Shown here piece by piece: positions 11,525 through 24,900 of a stretch of DNA of 64,000 bases. Both the position numbers and the translations under genes were made by a program. Below the pieces are notes generated by a model. It was not told the origin of the DNA, did no database searches, and saw only the letters and a list, made by a program, of their open reading frames with translations. Origin of the DNA: Bradysia coprophila (Eukaryota > Arthropoda > Insecta > Diptera > Sciaridae). The stretch covers positions 6,684,501 through 6,748,500 of the forward strand of contig NW_023503608.1 of the NCBI RefSeq assembly GCF_014529535.1, given 5' to 3'. Within the stretch, counting starts at the first letter, position 1. The number at the start of each line of letters is the position of its first letter.

Positions 11525-14500
11525 TTAATATTGTCGTCGATGTTCGTGGACACTGAAATTTGTAAAAAAAAACAATTATTAGAAACTGGATAACAATCCA
11601 CCAGAGTTTACGAAAAAAAGGCAGACAGATCACTATTCAACACTTTCACAAAAACAATTTGTTGAAGCGTATTAGTATCACAAAAATTTTTTTCCTATAA
11701 AAATCGATTAAGGTCAAATGCTGAGTAGAAAATTATTATCTCCGGCAGGTCGACAAACGACAACGTACAGAAATAGTATGTTGTGTTACAAGTATTGTAA
11801 TGTTGATTTTTTCAGCACTAGACCCAAGTTTTCCTTACGAGCGGAGCGAGTAAGGAAAATTGGGTCGTGTGCTGAAAAAATCAACATTACAATACTTGTA
11901 ACACATCATGCTTTGTGCCAACCGAGAATTGAAATAGACAAGAGCACAAAAAATCATAATTTTCATTGTAAACTATCACTCTACAAATTTGATCGATCAC
12001 ATTGCTTTGCATTTTCTCAAACGAATGCTGTAACAACTCATACAAATTCCATATCAACACTGCTTTGAGTGTTGTAATATCACATCAAACGGGTGCTGAA
12101 ATAAGTCACTTTACAACACTAAAATGAGTGCTGAAAAGAGTCGTATTTCAATTCTCGGTGGCACAAATGTCATTTAATTTGTTCGTTTATTTTAAATTCT
12201 CATTGAAATGATTGTGTGTGCTCAATTTAAGAAACGAGTTCGATTTTATTGATTTTGTTGCAAGCGGCAGGACAGCTAATTCTGACGAGTATTGTACCGA
12301 AACTATTTCAGAAAATGTTCTGAGTGAATTTGGTTACTTGAACAAATTTGGCATTTTTATTTTCCTGATCAATCTGCTGGTTCCGGTTTTACTTTTCCGT
12401 TTTTTAAATGAATTAACTGACTATGACAAACCCCGAGGACCAAATATGACGTTTATTAATTTCCGTTACTGCAGCCAGTTTTCTGGATAGATCGTAAACA
12501 GGTAAACTTGTCGTGACATTGTTAGAAGTTAAATTATTCGGTGAAAGTTAAAATTATTGAACAAAAAATGGTCAAATGTAATTTTTTGTTTGAAATCGAA
12601 AACTAAGTCTTAGACTATAGAGTAGATCGTTTGGAATTTTTGACTGGACAGACAAATAAAAAAACATTTTTTTTTCATATTTACAAACCTAATTGATCGG
12701 ATTGAGATGATCTTATTCAATTTTTGCTGCAACTGTGAACAATAAGATAAAGGTTTCAATTAGAGAAATTTTTGGTTTTTTGTTTGTTTATTTTTTGTAT
12801 TTTGTTTTAGAATGTGTTGGCAAAATCGTTTGCCTAATTTATTTATTTCACGAATCACTTGATCAAACTTTAGAAAACAATTTTGAATTCGATCATCTCA
12901 ATCGTCGTTCAAATAGAATTTTTATATTCACAATTTTGTTGCTGCTTCCACGACGTACGAACTAAACTCTCACCGAACAATGATTGGAATTGTTTCTATT
13001 TATCTACTCTCCAAAAATAGACCGATATAAATTAGACCTATCGGATTTCCGGATCAGAAACACTGCCTAGACATATACTATCCGGGCGAATTTGGAATGT
13101 TTATGGCCAATCACTTGACAAATGCAACTTGATAAAATGTAGATATTTATGTGTTACACAACTATTTTCACTGATATCCGGATGTTTCATTCATAGAGTA
13201 TTCCACTCAAAAAGGATAAGGATAAAGCAAGAGGTGATCTTCGTCCACAGTTTCGATATTTCCTTTGATATTTTAGCATGACACACTCACTAACGAATGA
13301 ACTTTAATGTTACTTCTAATCTCTACTAAAATTTCGTGAGAATCCGAGGATTAGTGAAAAATTGGATTGACATTTATTCGGTCTTTACGAAATGATATTT
13401 TTAGTTTTATCGATAGTCAAGTTGAAGGTTCAAACGACCATAAATTCAAGATAAATTCTACCAACATTTTCATAAAATATTTCTGTAAATGACTGATGGA
13501 GACAGCACATTTCACTCGATCTCTACCACACAAGCTCGATACACAAAATTTGTTAGAGGGGAAAATTACTTTTTTACTTTAGCTTCTTGAATAAAATAAG
13601 TCTGTATGACATTCATGAAACTTATAGGTGACTCTACTTCCAGGCTTAATCATACATTTCAGAAGGAAAAACGTTAAGTACTTTCTGAAATATCTACGTA
13701 ATTAAAGATGGCAGTCCTCGCATTGATTTATTTTTTACAAGCTAATATGTCGTATAGGTGGTAACCATTCCGCGTAAACACAAAAGTATGAAAGAAGAGT
13801 CTCAACGAAACTCCTTTTCGATCTTTCTAAGTTTTATTGTTTTATTCATATAAATCACAGATATCGTTATGCAATTATGAAGAGGACATTATCAACGACA
13901 CATCACTTTGCACTTTTATTTTTATATTCACTCAAACCAAACAGTAAATGAACCAACAAAAGGAGGCGAAACCATGAAAAATTATTTTAATTTTTGTTAT
14001 TGTAAAGAGAGTTTGCAGAAAGCAACACACATCGTAGAAAGACAAGAGATTTTTTGTTAATTTTTAAAATCGAAACAACAAAATCACTAGTCTTCCATAC
14101 AAAATGTGCCATATAAGTCCATAGCCATCCCGAAACATTATTTGTTATTTACGATTTTTTTAAAAGTAATTTTTAGCATTTATGTTAATTACATTCACTT
14201 CCGGATTCGGAAAGAAACAAACAGTAAAAAAAAGCTTTTTATTAAATGAAACAAAAATGACCGTAGACGAGAACCAACCAACGGATGAGTTTTTTTTTAG
14301 TAAACAGTTATTGTTAGTCGAAACAATTTTTAATTTAAAACTACGAATTATTATACCTCCGTCAAACAAAGAAAGAAACCAAAACAAATTAGTAATTACC
14401 TTTGTTGCAACAGATACTGTGCCATTTGAATTTGTTTTGGCGAACCGGTGATTGTAATAATGCGGTCTGTGGATCCCGGTAGTGGTTCATCAATTGTAAT

Positions 14501-17500
14501 GAAAGCGTTCGATTCCATTCGGATGCGACGGATTCGTCCACCGGCCTTACCGATAATAGCTCCGGCCAACTGGATAATTGGAAGATTGTTATTGTAATCG
14601 TCGCCATACAAACAAAATCAAGGAAAAGGATCTGGATCACTTACATCTTTGGGAATGGTAACTTGAGTGGTATTCTTATCGTCACCACCAACACCACCAC
14701 CACCGCCGCCTGAATTGTTACCACCGAAATTTCCACCACCATTGTTTGGGCCCATATTACCACCGCCCATGTTTCCACTCATATTGTTGCCAGGTCCGCC
14801 CATTCCACTGTAAATTTCAAAGTGTTGAAATTGTTAATATTTTCTCGGTTTAACGATTTTGTAGAAGTTGAAACAATAATACATTAAGACGACGATGCTT
14901 GACAATTTACCTTGGCATTGTCGCTACTTTAAACTAAGATATTCAAATGATCTCACCTGTTAAATCCTCCACCAAGTCCGCCTCCCATATTGTTTCCCAT
15001 TCCACCATTGTTTCCTAAACTGTTTCCAAGTCCCATGTTGCCTTGGTTGCCGAAACTTCCTCCTCCTCCTCCTCCACCACCACCGCCCATATTTCCATTG
15101 CCACTCATATTTCCTCCACCTCCCATGCCTCCACCGCCTCCCATTCCCATATTTCCACCGAAACTGTTTCCAAAACCGTTTCCGCCTCCACCTCCGCCTC
15201 CTCCACCAAAGTTATTTCCGCCCATTGGTCCTTGATTCGGTGCCCACGGATCAATAAAATCGCGATCTCTCATTCCACGTGGACCGCCGCCGCCGCCGCC
15301 ACCACCACCATTATTGTCTCGTCTATCATTGCGTCTGCCACCGTCGCGTCGATCGAAGCCACGATCATCTCCACCTCCGCGGCGATCGAATCGACCACCA
15401 CCATCTCGGAAATTGCCTCCACCGCCACCACCGCCGCCACCACGTCCACCGTTGTCACCAAATCCACCGTACTTATCGGCAAACAAGTCGTCGTAATTGA
15501 TGGGATCGTAGTTTTGAACTGGTCCCTTAATTGGTACTTCTTTCACCAAATCAAGTATTTCACGAATGGATTCGACGGCCTGGTCAGCTTTTCCCACGCA
15601 CTGTACAATACGGTCGGAACTTTGGGGACAGACGTTCGAGAAGACTTTTAAAATACGGCAACCGATTTTCTAAAATGAAATGAGAAGAAGAAATCAGTTT
15701 TCAGTGGCTCTATGATAGAATATTCTTTAGTATATCGACAAGAATTTAAATCAGATTCAGATCAGTATGACAGATCGGCCAGTTTAATTTTATAATAACA
15801 CCAGATCAATTTGATATGTTCCGAACACTGTGGCTCAAATAAATAGGTCAACAGTTTAACATTACTTTTTGTTTCAAAGCAAATAATTTCAAGCAACGAG
15901 ACACACTATTCATTTCATTGAATGTGCGTCAGTACAATGGTATTCCATAATTATATTTTAATATAAAAAAATGGATTTTTTTTTCGACGCCCAGGTGTTT
16001 ATTCAAGTCACAGAGTACAATTGTTGGATAACAGAAGATAACATATGGTTCGAAAGTGTTTTGAATCTCTCATCCATGACTGAAAATAGTTACACTGTCT
16101 CTTCGTGCATATTATTAGAGCAGAAAATTACTACCATCGCACATTTATTATGCATCATACAATTGGTGTTGTATTAATAACGAGAAAATTTTCCCATTTT
16201 TTTTGCCTTTTATTAATAAACATATTCTGATCTGTCCATGGATTGTCATTGCACGTTAAAAAACTGGTAATGTAATTTCTCCCTAACAGCAATAAAAATG
16301 ACATGTGTTTGTCGAAGAGACATGTAATCAAAATTATAGCAACGAACGTCTTTCGCCACTGGATTGGTTAATACATTATAATTGTTATCTAGTTCCATAT
16401 TCACGTAAATATCGGTCGAAGTGAATATGGTCACCGGACACGAATCACACGATAATAATTCTATATTATTTATGGTCAACCATTCTCTCTCACTCTCCCT
16501 CTCTCCCTATCCCTATTGTATCTCTCTGTGCATATATTTGTTGGTTTTATTGATTTTTTTTATAATAATTCAAAGTTAATTCTTTTCATTTTGAATGGAA
16601 TATGACCACGTAAACTTGTGTAGCGATTAATATAAAAAAAAGTCCGGTAACCTGCACGTTACTAAGGACAACCAATTAATGTCAACAGAAGCAAAAGAAT
16701 TTTTTTATTTACTTAACCATTTACTTTGCGGTCTAGGTATTAGTAATAGCCAATCAATATAGAATATCGTATTAGTCAGGGAATTTTAGTGATTATATCT
16801 CATTAAATTAACGATGAAATGGATTTTTTTGTTATGTTTTAAATGTTACTTTTGGGAAATTGATGTTTAAAATGTAAAATTTAATAAAATGTTATTTTCA
16901 CTTACGTCACGGATTTCTTTGATTTTACTGCCACCCTTTCCAATGACACATCCAGCAAGACTTTGGTGAATCAGCATACGGACATCGTACTCGTCTTCCT
17001 TCTAGAAATATATAAAAAAGGAATTGGTAAACGAATGGACGATGTTTACTTTGTGTTACCAAATAAGTGAAACATGCAACAAAAAAGACAATCGTTCAAT
17101 AGAGTGTCAAGTCGGTGGATGCTAATAATCCAAAAATTCCACTCACGGGAACAATTATTACTAATTCAATTTATCTTTTTGTAATACTTCGGAACAAACT
17201 TACAAAGTAAAGAATGAGAAGTTTGAAAATTGTATTTCATTAAAAACAGGCTGCAACGTTCCATTCGGAAAATGTAAAAAAAAAGTTTCAATTTCTCGAA
17301 AAACATTTAAAAACAAATATATTCAAGACTTTTCCAGGTTGCGTGTTCCCTCTCCGTAATTACATGTTTAAAAATTCATTCTGACCGCGGCGACATTCTG
17401 TCTGTTCAATACATTAAATATATTCTGTGTGGTGTACGAAATTGTTTGTTCTTTCGTTTAAAAAAAAATAAAAAAAATAAAATAAAAATGATAGCACTTT

Positions 17501-20500
17501 CGATTCGAACATTTAATAATGGAAACGAACAATAAAATTATAACTTTTAACCATGTATGTCGTCGACGAGTGGAATATGATGGTTTAAACGAAAGTTTGG
17601 TACTTTAAAAAAAGTTAGTTTTTCGATACAGTCCGTCGACTCGACATGTAGAAGTAAAATATTTATTAAAACACCCTGACTTTGAAAATGATAAAATTAA
17701 AAAACTGAGGTGGCACAATAAAAAGTGGAGAGGGTTCAATGGGCTCACACATTGTGGAAACATTTCGAATTACAAAGAAGATACAGATGTTGATTTGACA
17801 GTGGAGTCGAGATGTACGAAATAAACGGCTAAGATGGTGCATCAACACTATCAAACCTCTTTCGTAGAACTCTAACCGTAAAATAAAATTGACTAGTCTT
17901 ACCTCGTCGAAATTTTTCAGCATTTCCTCCACGATACTGATGGCATTGTCAAATTCAGCGGACACATGAACAGTGCTGTAAACATTCAAATTAGTAATTA
18001 GTTATGTGAAAAATTGTGACCGACAATAAATGCTATTCCTTTCTTCTTTACAAAAAAAAATTCTCATTTTTTTCTCTCTAACAATTTGAGATTGAAAAAC
18101 AAAAATTAAAAAGAAATCAGAATCGGTTCATAAGAATTTGGCAATTCGGTTTCAAAGACAAGACCTTGATGGATCATTTAGTTAAAATCTTAAACCATAA
18201 ATCTTATCATATCCTAAGGATTCATTCAACACGTTAAAAAGAGTAATGAAAAATATTTGCAAATTTCGAAACCATTAAAATGAAAAATGAATATAATGTT
18301 TAGGTGAAACGACACGTAATGAAGAAAAAATTGAGAAAAAACCACCAAAATCTGATGGCATATCCAACTGTAGAATAAACATTTCCACAGGACAAAAAAT
18401 ACCGCGAAAATTTGGTTTGGACATAATGCAATCGGGACGTTATGATCAACATACACATTGGTTACAATTGTCATGCATAAGAATGTATTATGAGGACGGA
18501 CATCCAAGGAGCTGTACATTGTCGAGAAAATTCCGTCATTAGTGAAGATAAAGTGTAAAGGAACGTAAAACAATTAAGGTCTGAAGCCTTCAAGAATATT
18601 TAGACACACCGGGAATAAGTATTACAACAATGTACGCTTGGTGTTGTTTCCGGCAAAGGACCAAGGTCCAATTTCACATCAGTTACCATTAATAAATGTC
18701 TTTACGTTGATTGTATCGATAAATTAGATTCAGGTTAACACAACAACCACTATCCCTTCAGGTTAACTCTTTTTCTTATTATTAGTATCATTGCTTTATC
18801 AAATAACTTTATCCACAGTATAAGTTTGAATTAGTATAACTTAGGCCTGATGATTTTAAGCAAGCTATTCATTGGTAGAAAAAGTATTTGATTGAATTTT
18901 GTCGGTTTTCTGACGATTCAAGAAGGTGGAATAAATATATTCATATATACCTCTCGCCGTTCAAGTGTTCACGGAAAGTTCATGTAAGTCTTGAAATGCT
19001 AATTTATGCAAAAAAAATTAAACGATTTAAAAATCGAAAAGGACATGTGAACCAAGAGAGTTTTGACGAGTGTCGTATGTTCAAAACTAGCAAATGAACG
19101 ATGTAAAGATTGGAAGGATTCGATCTGCCAAATAGCGCGCCTAAGGTGTCTTGTTTCCACCTTCATCTGATACTGTGGAGTAAAACCTGACTGTTTTCAT
19201 TTGAAACAATCAGCGCAAAAATGTGTTGACCAATTTCGACGACATCTTCAATCGAATCTCCATTAACCAAATATAAATTAACGAAAATCACCAAGCCTAA
19301 TTGTTATTTGTTCGTGTTAAATTCACCTCTGCCGTTTTTAATGAATAAAAAAGCAATTTCCCCCGTTAGTTTTTAAATAAAATTTAGCTGGTTAGCCGAT
19401 CGTCAAAACAAAACAATTAAAAAAATTAAAAATTTTCATATGGAATTTCATTTCTAGAAGTGGTTTTGCTTCTGTAAAATTTATGGAACATCAACCAACC
19501 AAAAAGAACATAAAATGGGGAATGGGGGAAAAATAATTAGAACTCAGACAATGAGATAAAAAAAAACGGATCGGACAAGTTACATGGTAAAATATGGGGA
19601 TAACACAATGAATTGCGAGATGATAACAACGCAATGAACAAACAAAACAAAAAAAATTATAAATAAAATGAGTAAGGAAATCGTATACACAAACAATTCT
19701 ATCTTTTTTCGGTTAAAATAATTCATTACCCTTTTTACCAACTGAAGAAAACGACTAATTTACCTAAAAGTGCACTTTTTTTTACAAAAACAAATCTTAC
19801 AGACAAAGGTTTTTTTGTTTAAAATGTAATTTTCTTAAAATTTTTTAATTTTTATTAAAAGACAATAAATAAATTAAGAAATTCTTTACCGTTCGGGGCC
19901 TTGGCAATCCTCTACATTAATGGTGGCTTTATACTGCATTATCGTGTTGATGAGATTAGACACGTTGAACAATCAAGGATTTTTTATGGAATCGATGAAT
20001 AGTTTTTTTTCGGTATTATTGGCACACAAAATTACATTTTATGGTGGTGGACATCGGTAATTCAGATTTCGACAATATTCAAGTAGTTCGTTGTTTTTTT
20101 ATGTGATCAACAAGTCATTCAGTATTTTTCAGCGAATAACAAATAAGATTCGAGTGATTTGAAAAATTTTACAGAGCAATTGGAATTGATCGCAGATTTG
20201 ATATTTTAAAAAAAGCACAAAAACAAAATAAAAATAAAAAAACAAAATTGTTCACGAAAATCGGCGGTATTTTCAAAAAAAAATTGATTTTTTTGACGAT
20301 AAAATTAGGAACAATAACGAGTGTTTTGCAGCCAATTAATGTTTTGTTTCAAGTTTTCGGGTAAAATCACAAAATGAATTCACGTTTGCATCCAAGTTGA
20401 ACAAATTGAAATTGTCCGTTACAAAGCCACACACCAAAATTATGTGTTGAATTTTTTTTTTGTTTGTTTTTAGATATATTGTTTTGTCATTTCGGTTCAG

Positions 20501-21914
20501 ATTCCAGATTAACAGTGTATGCAGACGGGACACGGGCATAAATATATAGTTTGGTTTTTTATATTTTTTTTTTTTTGGTGAAGGCCAGATAATAACATGG
20601 ATGTCGTTGATGTGTAGCAGTTATTTTGGGTAATCACAGTCGTTGGATCGGCAGATCAGTTGTTCAGAGGGGCAGGCAATATATATGGGAGGAGAAATGA
20701 GAAAATTTCATTGAGTTAAACATTATAAATTTGAAAGCCTTAAAAAATAAGATTAATTTAAAAATATTAAAAAGAAAAAATAAAAAAAAAATCCAAAAAA
20801 ATAAAGAGCTTAGAATGTATATATAGGGAAAGCCTTGTATATTAATTTTGAAAGCACTTTGGAAAGTTACTTTGGAAAAAATAAAAATTAAAAAGTTTTT
20901 TTTCTTTTCATTTTCTATGTGTGTGTAACTTCCTTTTTAATGCTTGGCATGTTTTTTTTTTTTGTTATACTTCTGAAGGAAGGGATATGGCTAATAAAAA
21001 ATTAAACAAACCTGAGCACGCAAGCGGTTAATGTGCTGTCCACCTTTTCCGATAATAGCTCCGGCAATCTGAAAATTTAATATTATTCAAATTTTAGACG
21101 GGTGTAATCGTTATTATGTGTGAGGAATGGGAAATTTCAATCTAATTAGACCGGTGTGGTTGAGTGTTAGGAAATTGTTTCTGACAGTACGTTCATCCCA
21201 CCGATCATGTAGCGCACGACTTACAATTTCTGAAAGCATGTGTTCAAAGAGCATGGAAGTTAGAACACCAACACGTAATTTAATTGTATTAGGGACTTCT
21301 TATAGCATATGAGCAATCGGTTCGAGAATTTCACTAAAAATAGGCTTTGCGAGATCCACAAATTTTTGAATTGGGACATTCAATTATAACTGTTCGAATT
21401 TTAAGTGAGTACAACGAGTTTACAACGATGTAATGATCAGCAAATGGTTTTTCAGCTAATAGAATCGCTTCATCTTATGTTGAAAAATGAAAAAGACGTT
21501 TTTTGTTAAAGTATACGAATCTACTCAGTTCGTAATTTTCAATTGGAATTGTTCACCGGAACCTAAACTTTTGATACCAAAAATACTTTAAACACTAAAT
21601 TGTGAAAATTCTTGAGTTACTGTCCTAGACCACCGACGTATATCTGGCGTATAAAACCTTTGCCGAAAATTACGGGGACAGAACCAGTACAAATTAGCGC
21701 TGTACTTTAATGGTCAGTTGTTTAGTCAAGCAAAGTACAAGAAAATTAAATTACTTACGCGGCTTGGAATCAACAGTCTGATAGTCTCATCATTTCCACG
21801 GAAGCGTTTATTGCCGCGACCGCCGCCATTGTTACCGCCTCCTCCACCTCCTCCAGAACCATTATTTCCTTCATTTTGGTTATCGTCGTCACCATTTTGG
21901 TTTTCACGTTTCAT
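11525..21914 (-). CDS. bl: Heterogeneous nuclear ribonucleoprotein K (bancal orthologue), three KH domains
   Basis: Nine coding exons on the minus strand splice in frame to 499 residues: 21759-21914, 21012-21068, 19890-19933, 17903-17975, 16906-17001, 14957-15669, 14645-14807, 14400-14569, 11525-11552. The ATG at 21914 begins MKREN, and the 5' exon has an acceptor at 21923. KH1 spans about 43-108 with GKGG, KH2 about 116-185 with GKGG in [20 protein letters not shown], and KH3 about 430-490 with GKAG. Between KH2 and KH3 is a Gly/Arg/Asp-rich linker of about 220 residues with polyglycine runs. The protein ends SVHEHRRQY. Proteins of this family bind C-rich single-stranded RNA or DNA and act in splicing, transcription and translation; in Drosophila the orthologue is bancal. 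KH3 has Ala in place of the third loop residue. Most long frames on the opposite strand at 15.0-15.6 kb are shadows of the glycine codons. Confidence 0.95.
11780..11905. mobile_element. Foldback element with GTGCTGAAAAAA core, copy A
   Basis: A near-perfect palindrome: outer arms (TGTTACAAGTATTGTAATGT and inverse) of about 24 bp, then TTTTTTCAGCAC, then AAGTTTTCCTTACGAGCG on each side of the centre. The inner part (CAGCAC ... CCTTACGAGCGGAGCGAGTAAGG ... GTGCTG) is shared with 52706-52833, but the outer arms are not. It lies between the last two hnRNP K coding exons. Confidence 0.8.
11910..12170. mobile_element. MITE with TTTGTGCC...GAATTGAAATA ends, copy A
   Basis: Terminal inverted repeats TTTGTGCCAACCGAGAATTG at the left and CAATTCTCGGTGGCACAAA at the right, about 25 bp each. 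A related element with GAAATAGACAA at the same place lies at 52832-53092. In both places it directly follows the GTGCTGAAAAAA foldback, so the two hairpins may form one composite unit. Confidence 0.7.
12171..14399 (-). other. Last intron of hnRNP K (remainder)
   Basis: AT-rich sequence between coding exons 8 and 9. Open frames of up to 92 codons on the plus strand (for example 12212-12490) have no domain, no signal of selection visible to me and no splice context. Nothing else is supported. Confidence 0.5.
16485..16530. repeat. CT-rich simple repeat
   Basis: A pyrimidine tract built of CTCTC and CCCTCT words (TCTCTCTCACTCTCC and following) inside an hnRNP K intron. On the gene's strand it is GA-rich. 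Confidence 0.6.
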
Positions 21915-21922
21915 GTTATAGC

Positions 21923-24900
21923 CTGAAAGTAATGAAACAAAAAAAAAATTATTAAATTTTGTGCGAGAAAATATACAAAATAATGTTGTCGCTGATCAAT
22001 GCATACACACTACACTCTAGTACACAAACATTTGCCAGTGTCTACGATGATTTTTAGATTAGAATAAACACACACTCTCACATTCAGTAATCCTGAGTCT
22101 CAGAATTCCCTATCTCCGTCAATCGAATCAACCAAATTAGGATCGAAGGCTGAAGAAGGGGCATTCGGAAATTCTCTGGAAGATAAATGGATTTTCCCTA
22201 AAAGAATATGAGACCACAAAATCTCAATAATCAAACTTAGGACGATCGATTACTAATGCGTAAGTCAAATAAATGACCGTTGCTATTAATTCAGCACAAA
22301 CATCAACCTGTAATTCACACCATAATTATTGGTATTTTAAGACATTGATGACGATTGTTGTGATTATAATAAATCAACTAAACGAATTAAACTCGTTAAT
22401 AACTTATGAATCGTCCATTTAGCCATCCATTTATTTAATTATTTACTAAATTATGCATCAATCGATGAAAATACATTGAGTGTCTTCCCATTCACAACTT
22501 AACAACATAATAATCGCAATTTGAATATTATTTGTATACTAAAAATAAACAAACAAAATCTGCGATGGAAGCTACGGTTAGTTTTTTGTTTGGTTGTTAA
22601 GAAGAATTTTTTTTTTTTGATCACAAAAACATCAATCAAAACCGTCTAATTAGTCGTAATGGACTGACTGTTAATGTGTGTTCAGTCTATGGAATAGTAG
22701 ATTAAGTACCTACTTCCAAGTTTTCTTTTGACGGGTGGGAGGTTAATAGCGATAGCTGAAGTATCACAACAATATCAACGATTTGGAAGCAGTTATGTAA
22801 TTCATTTCATTTAATTTATTTTCAAAAAAAAAAAAAATATCTTAACAAATGAACAGCGTAGCTTCAGCATGTTTAACAATTCTAAGGAGCTATTCGATGT
22901 GCTACAACTAACGATAAACACGATTTGCGATTGGTAGTGCGGAATCCACTCCAGCAGACGAAGGGTCTCCAAATCAGATTTACCTTGACTATAGCAGATG
23001 CAAATAAGGTAAAAACTTTCCAATCATTGATTTGACTTGTAAAATTGCAACCTTGGCTTGATTTCGATTCACAACAAGTTTTCCATATAGAAAAATAAAA
23101 CTTTTGAAGCACGTACGTAATCTACTATTATCATTGGAAGTATAGGTGTGAAAGGAATTCTAAAAGCTCATTCGAAAATGTTGACAATATCGTTTAAAGT
23201 TCACCTTGATTTAGTTTCGTTATTGAGTGGGTTTGGTTAAAAAAAAACAAAATTCAATTCTAAACACTGACTGCATCGCTCCATATCTACCATATTTATA
23301 TACTCAAACAAAAATAGTTGAAAAATAGCAAAAGGATTTTTCAAATTGTATATTCAAATTTGATCTGTATGTCAACAGTGAATGAACGTCTGGGCTGTAT
23401 GTTAAATATATTGCACTTTTGGTCGCGTCTTCTTCGGTTATATCATTAAATTTATCATTTAACAAACAAAAAACTAGCGGAATATTAATTCCTTATGTCT
23501 AGCTCATGATTATTCAATTAGTTTTTCAAATGGCCATGCCATAGTTGGCGCCCACACTCTCATGCCAACTACATCACACCAAAGTTTGAAATTCTGAATT
23601 TGTTTTGATGTTTTTTTATAATAAATAATTTTCAGTACAGAAATGGAAACTGAACGAATTCTTTTGTATAAACAACATAAAATATGGGCAAGCCGGTTTT
23701 ACGATATGTTATGTTTGTTGTTTAATAAAAAGTTACCGTTTTTTTCGTGATTTCTTTTTTTTTCTTTCGGTTTTGAACTTCAGAAACATTCAGCATAAAA
23801 ATCATTGAACTATCAATAAATTCAAAAATCGATCCGAGCTGTTTAAACAGAATCAGTGGTTGGGTATTGGAGTTAAAATAGGAACAAACAAACATGCGAG
23901 GGTGTTTAGCGTAAATATATAAATGGTTATCTCTTGTAACCAGTGTTGGATTACTGTCGCGTATTTCATTTAACCAATTGCGAAAAAGTTATGAATTTAA
24001 CAAATTTATTGTAATGACTGTGGCAAATAGAAATCTTGTTAACGTAACATTGTTTACACCTCACGGTTGTTCGTTTCTCATGCTGAATGGGTACCTACTT
24101 TTTTCCCGATGTATCTTTTTGTTATTTGTAATGTAACGAAAAGTAGGTAACGGTCTGTGTATATATTTGTGTTATTTCTTCACTAATGGAATTCTTTCGT
24201 CTTGACGGAATGGTGGAAACAAATTCGATTTTGTCATTTGATTGAAAATAATGATCACATCAGGTGTGGTTGAAAGATACACACTTTTTCGGCTTTTTTA
24301 ATGGATTCTAGTCTTATTGACAACGTAACATTTCTATAAAACGAAATTTCAGAGAATATTAACCGATTCTACGTTGATTTAATTTTGAAGACTACCAAAG
24401 AGTTGGATTTTCGGAAATATTTTTTTTCCCTTTTCCCTCTATTATCAATTAAGTAGCAAGTGCCAATCAGTGCCGGACTGGCCATACTGGGAATTCGGAC
24501 TCAAAGAGCCTTTTACATTTTTACATGAAAAAAGTGTCGAATTTTATAGACTTTTTCCCAATTTTCCCGAAGAGCCTTTTGGTAGCCAGTCCGGCACTCG
24601 ATCCAATTGATTAAGGTAGTAGAACAGTATAACAGAAACACTTAGACCTGTCTTTCGGCTAAAGGGTCTACACATTCCGTAAATACATTTTTCAACGAGC
24701 ATATTTAAATTAGAAAAAAAAAATCACCCGAGGATGAATCAATAACGACTGAGACATCGATGCTTAGCTAAAATTATAGCCCACATTTGTGCGTTTTATA
24801 TTTTAATTTGGCTGATATCTTTTCATCAAAATCATTTTTGGAAAATGTAAGACGGCAATAACGACTACAAATGGGTTGGTGCTTATTAAAAATTAGATTT

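Noticed and set aside
12212..12490. 92-codon plus-strand frame with a hydrophobic stretch
   Set aside because: Lies inside an hnRNP K intron in AT-rich sequence; a hydrophobic run is expected by chance in T-rich DNA.
15043..15651. Long plus-strand frame rich in Ser/Thr/Ala
   Set aside because: It is the antisense of the Gly/Arg-rich exon of hnRNP K, whose minus-strand reading has KH context and good splice sites.
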